From Planctomycetota bacterium (GTDB taxonomy: Bacteria > Planctomycetota > Phycisphaerae > Phycisphaerales > SM1A02), in NCBI GenBank assembly GCA_027295435.1, contig JAPUKX010000363.1, forward strand, positions 1 to 7,220: 7,220 nt of DNA, read 5' to 3'. Within the stretch, counting starts at the first letter, position 1, and every line of letters begins with the position of its first letter. The notes beneath the pieces are model-generated. The model saw nothing but the letters and a program-made list of their open reading frames with translations. It had not been told where the DNA came from and did no database searches. The position numbers and the translations under genes are program-made. Of the stretch, positions 1 through 5,705 are shown in pieces.

Positions 1-29
1 TCCCTCGATGGCTCGGTGTCGGTCATCGT

Positions 30-176
30 TCAGGAAGTGCACGTCACCGCATCCCACACGACAAACGAGCGCATCCTTAACACGCGGTAGTGACCAGCCC
101 GCAACAGGTGTCGGCCGACACGAAAGAGGTTCTGCACAAGCCCGTGCACCGACAAGAAGCGTTGCGCGTGTCCGAC
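30..176 (-). pseudogene. IS6-family transposase, C-terminal fragment
   Basis: About 47 residues, with key segments GHAQRFLSVHG, NLFRVGRHLL, HYRVLRMRSF and VWDAVT, match the conserved tail of IS6/IS240-type DDE transposases. That tail normally reads roughly AQRFLSxHGxxxNLFxxxRHLLxAxxYRxxRxRxFxxW. The catalytic DDE core and the N-terminal helix-turn-helix region are absent, so no active transposase can come from this copy. The fragment has no start of its own. It lies in frame with the transaldolase start codon at 339-341, giving one open frame of 103 codons made of transaldolase residues 1-49, six or seven residues from the IS terminus, and this tail. The family assignment is from recognised conserved residues; no alignment was run. 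Confidence 0.75.
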
Positions 177-177
177 T

Positions 178-194
178 CTCAACTTGACAATACC
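178..194 (-). repeat. 17-bp IS terminus, inverted copy of 5706-5722
   Basis: The minus-strand sequence GGTATTGTCAAGTTGAG is identical to the plus-strand sequence at 5706-5722. The two copies lie in opposite orientation and bracket the tkt-rpiB-tal operon, the lactonase/HAD genes and the DoxX cassette. The strand facing out of the element contains TTGACA, a perfect -35 hexamer (plus strand 184-189 here). I found no matching -10 hexamer 16-18 nt beyond it. Confidence 0.85.
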
Positions 195-341
195 TTCGAA
201 AATCGCCGGATTGGCCGTCACGCCCCTCAGGCCGTCCTGATCGACCATCCGTTGAAGCTGTCCGCCCGGCATCAAGCTACGCCGGATGTAGTCAAACCAG
301 ACGGCCTTACCGCTCGCCTCGAGGTGACGGAGTGGATTCAC
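195..341 (-). pseudogene. tal: Transaldolase, first 49 codons only (IS-disrupted)
   Basis: Transaldolase moves a dihydroxyacetone unit between sedoheptulose-7-phosphate and glyceraldehyde-3-phosphate in the cytosolic non-oxidative pentose-phosphate pathway. The visible part begins NPLRHLEASGKAVWFDYI and ends GLRGVTANPAIFE. This is the characteristic start of the long transaldolases, some of which are fused to glucose-6-phosphate isomerase, where the usual motif is GVTSNPxIFE. Homology stops abruptly after Glu49 at base 195, where an IS6 terminus begins, so the Schiff-base lysine and most of the barrel are missing. The start is GTG at 339-341, preceded by a G-rich stretch (GGGGGCGAG) at plausible ribosome-binding distance. 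It lies 15 nt after the rpiB stop, which implies cotranscription. The rest of the gene may lie on the far side of the IS outside the window; as it stands the gene is inactivated. Confidence 0.85.
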
Positions 342-356
342 GGTCTCGCCCCCATT

Positions 357-809
357 TCAGCGCCAGTGGGTTTCCTCCAGCTTCCGGATCTTCGCCAGCC
401 GCCGAACATGGCGCGCCTCCCCACTGAAGCGGGCTCCGAGGAACGCGTCCACCAGCTCGGCCGCCAGGGCCGGACCAACCACGCGCCCCCCGAGTACCAA
501 GACGTTCATATCGTCGTGTTCGACCGCTTGATGCGCAGAGTAGACGTCGTGGCAAAGACCGGCGCGGATGCCCGGAATCTTGTTTGCTGCGACGCTCGCC
601 CCAACGCCGCTTCCGCAAATCAGGATGCCCCGGTCTGCCTGCGCCGTCCGTACCGCTCGGCCGACGGCGGTCGCGGAGTCGGGATAATCCACCGGCGCCG
701 TGCCGTGCGTGCCGAGATCTGACACCGTGTGTCCCAGTTGCTCGACCAGTCGAACCAGGAGCGTCTTGAGCTCATACCCGGCGTGGTCGGACGCGGCGAC
801 CACTCGCAT
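357..809 (-). CDS. rpiB: Ribose-5-phosphate isomerase B
   Basis: Cytosolic interconversion of ribose-5-phosphate and ribulose-5-phosphate (RpiB/LacAB fold). From ATG at 807-809 the protein has 150 residues, a normal length for RpiB. Visible motifs: VAASDHAG at 4-11, with the Asp8-His9 substrate-binding pair; GILICGSGVGASVAANK at 61-77, with the catalytic cysteine Cys65 and the phosphate-binding GSGVG loop; GIRAGLCHDVYSA at 80-92; and HDDMNVLVLGGRVVG at 98-112, with His98 corresponding to the conserved ring-opening histidine. All key residues are intact. The ATG shares its A with the TGA that would end full-length transketolase (TGATG), so translational coupling to tkt is likely. A weak AAAGAG lies upstream, and a GTG one codon earlier is a possible alternative start. 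Transaldolase follows 15 nt downstream. This is the only pentose-phosphate gene here that looks undamaged. Confidence 0.95.
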   Translation of the reverse strand: MRVVAASDHAGYELKTLLVRLVEQLGHTVSDLGTHGTAPVDYPDSATAVGRAVRTAQADRGILICGSGVGASVAANKIPGIRAGLCHDVYSAHQAVEHDDMNVLVLGGRVVGPALAAELVDAFLGARFSGEARHVRRLAKIRKLEETHWR

Positions 810-2869
810 CACGTGCTCTTTCGCGCCCGCTCCCGCGCCGCTTCGACGATGCGACCCGGCGTAAAGCCGAACTTCTGCTGCAGGTCCTTCAACGGGGCGG
901 AACTCCCGAACGTCTCCATGCCGATGATGCAGCCGTCAGCGCCGACGTAGCGATCCCAGCCCATCGTGGACGCCTGTTCGACCGCCACGCGGCCTGTGAT
1001 TTACGGCGGCAAGACGTCGTCGTGATACTCCCGAGACTGCTGCTCGAACAGCTCCCACGACGGCATGCTCACCACGCGCGCCTGGATCCCATCCGCCTTC
1101 AACGCTTCGTAGGCTTCTACGCACAGCGCCACCTCTGTGCCGGTGGCCAATAGCAGCACCTCGGGCTCGCCGTCGTCCGCATCCGCCAGCACATACGCGC
1201 CCTTGTGCAGACCGGTTGCCGACGCGTACCTCGTCCTATCGAATGTTGGCGTCGCCTGCCGACTCACCACGATCGCCGCTGGCTCGTGGTGCCGTTCGAT
1301 CACGGCTCGCCAGGCCTCGACAATCTCGTTAGCATCCGCCGGGCGTAGGGTGATTAGGCCGGGAATCGAGCGGAGCGCCGCGAGCTGTTCGACCGGTTGA
1401 TGGGTCGGGCCATCCTCGCCAACACCGATCGAGTCATGCGTGAAGACGTAGATGACCGGCAGCTCCATCAGCGCGCTCAGGCGAATCGCCGGTTTCATGT
1501 AATCGCTGAAGATCAGGAACCCCGACCCGAACGGCCGCACTTTGCTGTGCGACAACCCGTTGAGGATGGCGGCCATGGCATGCTCGCGGACGCCGAAATG
1601 CAAGTTTTGACCAGCGTAATCACCCGGCGCGACGTCGCCGGCACCGTCGAACGTCAGGCGCGTCTTGGTGGACGGCGAGAGGTCGGCAGAACCACCAACG
1701 AGCCAGGGGATCCGCCTCGCGACGGCATTCAGCACCTGGCCCGACGCGACGCGTCCGGCCACGCCCTTCACGCTCGGCTCGAACACGGGGATGTCCTGAT
1801 CCCACCCCAGGGGCAACTGCCGATGCTGCATCTTATAGAGATGGTCCGCCAGGGCCCCGTGTTCCTTGCGATACATCTCGAACCGGGTCATCCACTCCGC
1901 GCGGAGCGTCTGCCCCCGCCTCGCGAGTCCTTGCCGAAAGTGTTCGCGCACCTCGTCTGGCACGAGAAATTGTGCGTCTTCCGGCCAGTCGTAGGCCCGC
2001 TTTGTCAGTCGAATCTCCTCCTCCCCGAGCGGTTCCCCATGCGCAGCGCTGGTGTCCTGCTTGTGCGGCGCCCCGTAGCCAATGTGACTGTCGACGATGA
2101 TGAGCGTGGGCCGGTCGGTGGATCGCTTAAACGTCTCAAACGCGCGGGACAACATGGCGAGGTCGTTGGCATCCCCAACCCGCGTGACGTTCCAGCCGTA
2201 GCCGAGGAACCTGGTGGCGACGTCGTCGCTGTACGCCAGGTCGGTGCGCCCCTCGATCGTGATGCGGTTGTTGTCGTAGAGCCAACACAGGTTCGACAAT
2301 CGCAAATGTCCGGCCAATGAGGCGGCCTCGGCCGTGACCCCTTCCATCAGACAGCCATCGCCCGCAAGGGCGTAGACGTCATGATCGATCATGTCGAATC
2401 CGGGCCGGTTGAAGTGGGCCCCCATCCACCGGCTCCCGAGCGCCATGCCCACTGACACGGCCACTCCCTGCCCCAACGGCCCCGTCGTCGTCTCGACGCC
2501 CGACGTCCAGCGGTACTCTGGATGACCGGGACATCGGCTGCCGAGCTGGCGGAAGTGCTTGATGTCATCCAACGTGACCGACGGCTCACCCAACCGCTCG
2601 TATTTCGCGTTGACGGCTTTCACTCCGCACAGGTGAAGCATCGCGTACAGCAACATCGATGCGTGTCCGATCGAGAGAACGAACCGATCGCGATTCGGCC
2701 AGATCGGATCGTCGGGGTCGAAGCGGAGGAAGTGCTGCCACAGGCAGTACACGACCGGCGCCATCGCCATCGCCGTCCCGGGATGTCCGGAGTGCGCCGT
2801 CTGGACGGCGTCCATGGCGAGCGTCCGTATCGTGGTGATGGCCAGCCGATCACGCTCTTCGCTGCTCAC
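809..2869 (-). pseudogene. tkt: Transketolase with in-frame ochre stop near the C-terminus
   Basis: Thiamine-diphosphate enzyme moving two-carbon units between sugar phosphates in the pentose-phosphate or Calvin cycle. Residues are numbered from an ATG at 2915-2917. They show AHSGHPGTAM at 41-50, TTGPLGQGVA at 144-153, and the ThDP motif GDG at 186-188 with YDNNRI at 214-219. GGSADLSPSTKTR at 408-420, VREHAM at 443-448 with catalytic Glu445, and DSIGVGEDGPTHQPVEQ at 495-511 follow. After LPP (residue 638) a TAA sits at 1001-1003. The same frame then continues for 63 more codons (ITGRVAVEQAST, GWDRYVGADGCIIGMETFG, EAARERA) to a TGA at 809-811. That is the normal C-terminal transketolase domain, so the stop interrupts an otherwise complete gene. 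GTG at 2867-2869 with GGAG six nt upstream fits the family N-terminus (SSEERDRLAITTIRTLAMDAVQ). The ATG at 2917 has no Shine-Dalgarno but is possible. The stop could be mutation or sequencing error. Confidence 0.93.
1001..1003 (-). other. Premature TAA codon in transketolase
   Basis: The codon between ...DDVLPP and ITGRVAVEQ is TAA. In the family this position usually holds a small or charged residue, as in LPPxVxARV. A single base change from TCA (Ser) or GAA (Glu) would create it. The 63 codons beyond it remain open and recognisably conserved, so the lesion is either recent or an artefact. Confidence 0.9.
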
Positions 2870-2936
2870 ATCGGACTCCGTTCTCGCCGCGGCGCCGGGA
2901 GGCTCGAGCGTTCGCATCGTGAAGCCGTGTCACGCG

Positions 2937-3233
2937 TCAAGTACTCAGCGGTGCAAGATCCGCCAGCATCGTCGGGATCAGCTCCGAGACCGTGGGGTGA
3001 ATGTGAACCGCTCGCTGGGTCACTGTGTAGGACGCCTTAGCGTATATGATGTCGAGGATTGAGTGGACGACTTCATCGCCTTCCGCACCCAAAATCGCCG
3101 CCCCGAGGATCTGGTTCGTCCGTGCGTCGACTAAAATCTTCATAAAGTCTTGGGTCTCACCCTTCTCGACCGCGCGGCAGACTCGCGTCATAGGTCGCTC
3201 CGTAAATGACCAGCCACCGGGTCGGTGCTCGCT
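2937..3233 (-). pseudogene. Pyridine nucleotide-disulfide oxidoreductase, C-terminal dimerisation domain only
   Basis: The frame encodes ERPMTRVCRAVEKGETQ, KILVDARTNQILGAAILG, GDEVVHSILDIIYA and HIHPTVSELIPTML. This is the C-terminal dimerisation domain of flavin-dependent disulfide oxidoreductases, in the mercuric-reductase/RclA-like branch that shows PMTRVGRA and HIHPTVSELIPT. The HPTVSE segment holds the conserved His-Glu pair that in family members forms the acid-base dyad of the partner subunit. The FAD domain, the redox CxxxxC motif and the NAD(P) domain, about 370 residues in relatives, are missing. An in-frame TGA lies at 3234-3236, and the lactonase stop lies only 17 nt further at 3253-3255. 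Residue match fades upstream of the ATG at 3189-3191. It is therefore a 5'-truncated remnant between lactonase and tkt, not a natural small protein, though an 84-residue product could still be translated. The substrate of the intact ancestor cannot be inferred. Confidence 0.85.
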
Positions 3234-3252
3234 TCAAGCCACGTCTGGTACG

Positions 3253-4122
3253 TTACCCATCGTAGAGCAGCGTTGGGAGACCACGCACACCGACCTGCGC
3301 TTCGAAGAGCCCGCCGGCGAGCGGCTGGGCCTGCCGAGCCTCCTGGTCGAGCCCATAGGAGGCAGACGTGACATACAATCTGTCAAGGTCCGGCCGTCCG
3401 AACACACAGCTCGTGACCTGCGCAACCGGAAGCTCGAGTATTCGGTCGATCGCGCCGTCAGGGGTGAACCGTGTCACCCGCCATCCGCCCCAGTGTGCAA
3501 TCCAAACGAACCCGTCGGCGTCCGTCGTCATACCATCTGGGTGGCCATCCCCGTCGCCGAACCGCACGAAAGGACGCTTGTTGGTGAGCGTGCCGTCCGC
3601 GGCGAGATCAAACGCATAGACGGTTCGTCCAAGCGTGTCCGTGTGGTAGATCGTCTGACCGTCTGGGCTGAATGCTGGACCGTTGGTCACCACGTAGCTG
3701 CCGTCGACTCGGTGCCAGGTCCTATCCGTATCGAGGCGGTACAGGGATCCGGTCTGGCTCTTCTCCGCGTCGTCCATGGTCCCGGCCCAGAATCGGCCAG
3801 CCGCGTCACATTTGCCGTCGTTGAAGCGGTTGTTCGGGAGGTTGGGCTCCGGGCTTCCAAGCTTCTTCATCGGACCATCCGGACGATCGAGGAGGGCGAA
3901 GCCGCTCTTCAAGCCGACGATGAAGCCGCCGCGCCGGCGGCGGGCGATGCAGCCAATGGGCTCGGGTAATGGCCAACTCGCCTTGTCGCCGGTTGCACAC
4001 GTGTAACGGTGAATGGCCCGAACCTTGATGTCGACCCAGTACACGGCTCCCGCGACGTCGTCCCAGATCGGGCCCTCGCCGATCAAGGCCCCTGCATTCC
4101 AGACACAGCGTACGTCACCCAC
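3253..4122 (-). CDS. SMP-30/gluconolactonase-type sugar lactonase
   Basis: A 289-residue SMP-30/LRE family six-bladed beta-propeller, normal family length. These are divalent-metal-dependent cytosolic enzymes that open sugar lactones such as glucono-, L-arabino- or L-fuconolactone to the acids. Landmarks: GEGPIWD at 15-21 with metal-ligand Glu16; RFNDGKCDAAGRFWAGTM, with the substrate/metal-region NDG and the family motif GRFWAGTM; NGPAFSPDG, with the conserved Asn ligand; HPDGMTTDADGFVWIAHW, with the Asp of the fourth metal ligand; and the tail LAGGLFEAQVGVRGLP. No signal peptide is visible. The GTG start at 4120-4122 is supported by GGGGAG six nt upstream. It begins 50 nt after the HAD phosphatase stop on the same strand, so the two are probably cotranscribed. 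Its place before pentose-phosphate genes suggests supply of sugar acids, but the exact lactone cannot be read from sequence. Confidence 0.93.
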   Translation of the reverse strand: MGDVRCVWNAGALIGEGPIWDDVAGAVYWVDIKVRAIHRYTCATGDKASWPLPEPIGCIARRRRGGFIVGLKSGFALLDRPDGPMKKLGSPEPNLPNNRFNDGKCDAAGRFWAGTMDDAEKSQTGSLYRLDTDRTWHRVDGSYVVTNGPAFSPDGQTIYHTDTLGRTVYAFDLAADGTLTNKRPFVRFGDGDGHPDGMTTDADGFVWIAHWGGWRVTRFTPDGAIDRILELPVAQVTSCVFGRPDLDRLYVTSASYGLDQEARQAQPLAGGLFEAQVGVRGLPTLLYDG

Positions 4123-4172
4123 AGTCTGCTCCCCGCCCGCGGTGTTGCTACCAACTCACAGTCGTCGCAGCC

Positions 4173-4844
4173 TCAAAAGGGCATGGGCTCTGCGAGAGAG
4201 TTGAGGAGATGGTCGGCCCCGGCCTTCTGCAGGTCGTCACGGCTGAAGTGACCGGTCGCAACGCCGAGGGCCACGGCTCCCGCAGCGTGGGCCGCTTCTA
4301 CGTCCAATGGGGTATCCCCAACCACCATGACCTGACTCGAGTCGACCGGTTCACCGAGGACCCGAGCGGCTCGCTCGATCGCGCAACGGGTCAGTTCCGC
4401 ACGAACAGCTGAATCGGATCCATAGCCGCCAACACAGAAGTAGTGATTGAGCTTCCCTCGCGCAAGCTTGATCTGGGCCGCAGCCTCCACCGCGCCGGTC
4501 GTGATCCCAAGAAGGATCCCTTCACCGCACAACCGAGGCAGGAGCTGAGGCACACCCTCCAACACCTTGTAGCCTTCGGATACCGCCACTTCATGCGACA
4601 GCCTGGACAGGTACTTGGCCAGAAGGGGGGCCAACTCGCGCCCGGAGGGTTTGTGGCCAATGACGCTGACGAAGGTTCGGCGCGCGACCTCCGGGTCCGT
4701 CATGCCAGCGTCGGAGAACTGGCCAATATCGGCGGGAATGCCATGCAGCTCGTTGAACGCCCACCGCCAGCTTCGGGCTCCGGCACCGCCGGTGGAAATC
4801 AACGTGCCGTCGATGTCGAACAGCACGGCAATGGGTTTCTGCAT
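4173..4844 (-). CDS. HAD-superfamily phosphatase (phosphoglycolate phosphatase-like)
   Basis: From ATG at 4842-4844 the protein is 223 residues, typical for HAD subfamily IA. Motif I is FDIDGTL at 9-15, with nucleophile Asp10 and acid-base Asp12. An alpha-helical cap follows at about 18-85, including FSDAGMTDPEVARRTF. Motif II is GITTG at 113-117. The motif III region around 129-150 is less typical: Lys131 in GKLNHYF is one candidate and Arg148 sits in AVRAELTRCAIERA. Motif IV is VVGDTPLDVEAAHAAG at 174-189, with Asp177 and Asp181 as Mg ligands. It ends with the usual GVATGHFS and GADHLLNSL. Members dephosphorylate small sugar phosphates such as phosphoglycolate; the substrate is not determined here. 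The open frame runs 56 codons further upstream, but that extension is low-complexity and lacks homology, so I start at the Met just before motif I. No strong Shine-Dalgarno is visible. It heads the lactonase-tkt direction of transcription. Confidence 0.9.
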   Translation of the reverse strand: MQKPIAVLFDIDGTLISTGGAGARSWRWAFNELHGIPADIGQFSDAGMTDPEVARRTFVSVIGHKPSGRELAPLLAKYLSRLSHEVAVSEGYKVLEGVPQLLPRLCGEGILLGITTGAVEAAAQIKLARGKLNHYFCVGGYGSDSAVRAELTRCAIERAARVLGEPVDSSQVMVVGDTPLDVEAAHAAGAVALGVATGHFSRDDLQKAGADHLLNSLAEPMPF

Positions 4845-5115
4845 TGATCGGCTTGTAGAATTTCGCGGACGCCAGATCCGCTCTGCATCCGTTGAACAGC
4901 CACTAGCATAGGTGAGAAGGGTTCGAACTGGCGCAGATTCCGAATGCCGACGCTTGACCACCCCGCCTTCAGAGAAACTCGAGGCCGAGTACGAGCAGGC
5001 CGACGAGACCAAACACCCCGCCGAGACCTTTCTCCATCCTTATCGTGCCAAGCTCGCATTCTGTTTCATCCCGAACTCCAGGAACTTCCTGAGGCAGTCG
5101 TCGGTCACACAACCA
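4845..5115. other. Intergenic region between HAD phosphatase and attC-like site
   Basis: I see no convincing gene here. On the minus strand a 22-codon open frame (4969-5037) would give a glycine/leucine-rich hydrophobic peptide beginning MEKGLGGVFG and ending LGLEFL. It has no well-spaced ribosome-binding site, and I do not call it a gene. The upstream extension of the HAD frame also crosses this stretch but looks non-coding. No confident promoter for the HAD gene was found; TATGCT on the minus strand just before it has no -35 partner. If the hairpin at 5116-5183 is an integron attC, this stretch is either the start of a degraded next cassette or the flanking chromosome. Confidence 0.5.
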
Positions 5116-5183
5116 AGGCACCTAACCTCGGCATGCGGCGGCGGCGATTACGCCGTCCGCTGCATGTCGTTGTTAGGGTGCCT
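5116..5183 (-). other. attC-like integron recombination site (folded hairpin)
   Basis: The minus strand reads AGGCACCCTAAC at its start (5183-5172) and GTTAGGTGCCT at its end (5126-5116). These pair over 11 bp with one bulged base. Inside are unpaired segments of about five nt on each side. An inner stem follows, CATGCAGCGGACGGCG paired with CGCCGCCGCCGCATG: 15 pairs including one G-T, with one extrahelical A on the 5' arm, closed by a TAAT loop. This matches attC architecture: an R box pair with GTTAGGT fitting the 3' core GTTRRRY, unpaired central spacers, and an L stem with an extrahelical base. The 5' box CCCTAAC departs from RYYYAAC at its first base. The orientation is right for the upstream DoxX gene, whose TAA stop (5173-5175) lies inside the 5' box. 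A terminator or REP-like palindrome is the alternative; there is no T-run after the stem. Confidence 0.6.
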
Positions 5184-5625
5184 CTTCGCTTCTGCGAACT
5201 GTCCCACCAACAACTAGAGCAGCAGATATGATCAGCAGGTTCTTGATAATGTACTGACCCTCCATCGTCGGTCCATAGGGCAAATGTCCTGCTTGGAAGG
5301 TGACTGCAGGAAGGAGGACCAAAGGCATGAATGTCCCGGCCATCTGTAAGGCTAGGAGCGCAATGGCGAGTCGGATCGTCGTCCGAAAAAGAAACGTTAC
5401 TCCGATCGCAACTTCCCACCATCCTATGATGATCACCCATAACTGACCATCGAATAACGGTAGCCAACGGACCGTTGCGAGGACAAGAGGCTCTGCCGGA
5501 GACAAGCCAAGCGGTTTAAGAACGCCGAACCAGATAAAGATGATTCCTAACGAAATGCGCAAGGCACGGATTCCCCAGCGACGCATAAACGTGGATATCG
5601 AACGGTCAATCTCATCGAAGTGCAT
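5173..5625 (-). CDS. DoxX-like small integral membrane protein, likely a gene-cassette cargo
   Basis: From ATG at 5623-5625 this is a 150-residue protein with four hydrophobic helices, roughly 20-38, 62-80, 84-106 and 126-143. This is the size and topology of DoxX/DUF417-type inner-membrane proteins. Notable segments are RISLGIIFIWFGVLKPLG in helix 1, IGWWEVAIG in helix 2, LALQMAGTF in helix 3 and GPTMEGQYIIKNLLI before helix 4. Function in the superfamily is poorly defined; some members act with redox or thiol-stress systems, and I do not assign a role. The chosen start has AGGT five nt upstream. Earlier in-frame starts (ATG 5635-5637, ATG 5665-5667, TTG 5671-5673) run into the IS terminus and are less likely. 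Base composition is about 52% G+C in sampled blocks, versus roughly 65-70% in the neighbouring metabolic genes, which suggests transfer. Its TAA stop sits inside the attC-like site. Confidence 0.8.
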   Translation of the reverse strand: MHFDEIDRSISTFMRRWGIRALRISLGIIFIWFGVLKPLGLSPAEPLVLATVRWLPLFDGQLWVIIIGWWEVAIGVTFLFRTTIRLAIALLALQMAGTFMPLVLLPAVTFQAGHLPYGPTMEGQYIIKNLLIISAALVVGGTVRRSEEAP

Positions 5626-5645
5626 ATGTACCTGCATCGTGTGAG

Positions 5646-5673
5646 TGAATAGGCGGTCTAACGGCATTGTCAA
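5646..5673 (-). promoter_or_regulatory. Possible hybrid promoter with -35 in IS terminus
   Basis: On the minus strand the IS terminus supplies a perfect TTGACA (5673-5668). Sixteen nt further lies TATTCA (5651-5646), which matches the -10 consensus only in its first three bases. The DoxX ATG begins 21 nt beyond the -10. IS6-family elements are known to drive neighbouring genes from a -35 in their terminus. The poor -10 keeps confidence low. Confidence 0.3.
5656..5662 (-). other. Possible upstream cassette core site GTTAGAC
   Basis: On the minus strand GTTAGAC fits GTTRRRY, the core at an attC 3' end. It sits 30 nt before the DoxX start and about 540 bp from the GTTAGGT core at 5126-5120. This is the expected length of a one-gene cassette whose 5' boundary lies just before its ORF. 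The rest of the preceding attC would have been removed by the IS terminus, which abuts at 5663. A seven-base degenerate motif can occur by chance. Confidence 0.4.
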
Positions 5674-5705
5674 GTTGAGGAGGGAGCTGGCGGTGTAGGG
5701 TGATG
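5663..5705 (+). mobile_element. Truncated left end of an IS6-type element (first tandem copy)
   Basis: This 43-base unit starts GGCATTGTCAAGTTGAGG and ends TGATG. It aligns with the next 42 bases (5706-5747), which start GGTATTGTCAAGTTGAGG and end at the transposase ATG. I count 33 matches with one gap, including the shared CTGGC and GTAG segments and the terminal TGATG. It appears to be the left end of a related element cut just after its start codon by the second copy. No transposase sequence of this first copy remains. Confidence 0.6.

Larger units (their letters stand above)
1..194 (-). mobile_element. Internally deleted IS6-family element inserted in transaldolase
   Basis: Read on the minus strand, the element begins at 194 with GGTATTGTCAAGTTGAG, the same 17 bases that start the IS6-type element at 5706. 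After this terminus it does not continue into a transposase N-terminus. It passes directly into sequence coding for the transposase C-terminus (stop at 30-32). The middle of the element, several hundred bases in the family, is therefore missing. The opposite inverted terminus is not visible before the window edge at base 1. The transaldolase reading frame stops matching exactly at 195, which defines the insertion point. IS6 elements usually duplicate 8 bp of target; the outer 8 bp here would be 195-202, but the other copy lies outside the window. The assignment rests on the shared terminus plus the protein remnant; the exact IS subgroup is unknown. Confidence 0.8.

Noticed and set aside
90..722. 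210-codon open frame on the plus strand opposite rpiB and tal
   Set aside because: It is antisense to rpiB, which has every catalytic motif. It has no recognisable domain, and such long shadows are expected in GC-rich DNA.
1397..2320. 307-codon plus-strand open frame opposite transketolase
   Set aside because: The minus strand encodes unmistakable transketolase throughout; the plus-strand translation shows no family motif.
3046..3969. 307-codon plus-strand open frame opposite the lactonase
   Set aside because: It is a shadow of the SMP-30 gene, whose metal-ligand motifs are intact on the minus strand.
4919..4935. GGTTCGAAC, resembling a tRNA T-loop
   Set aside because: The flanking bases do not pair as a T-stem on either strand, and no acceptor or anticodon stem can be drawn.
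4845..5012. 56-codon N-terminal extension of the HAD phosphatase
   Set aside because: HAD-IA proteins begin a few residues before the DxD motif. The extension is Ser/Arg-rich, lacks a signal-peptide pattern, and crosses into unrelated intergenic sequence.
5116..5183. Hairpin as an ordinary intrinsic terminator for the DoxX gene
   Set aside because: No T-run follows the stem on the minus strand. The long interrupted stem with symmetrical unpaired segments is unlike a compact terminator, though this is not excluded.
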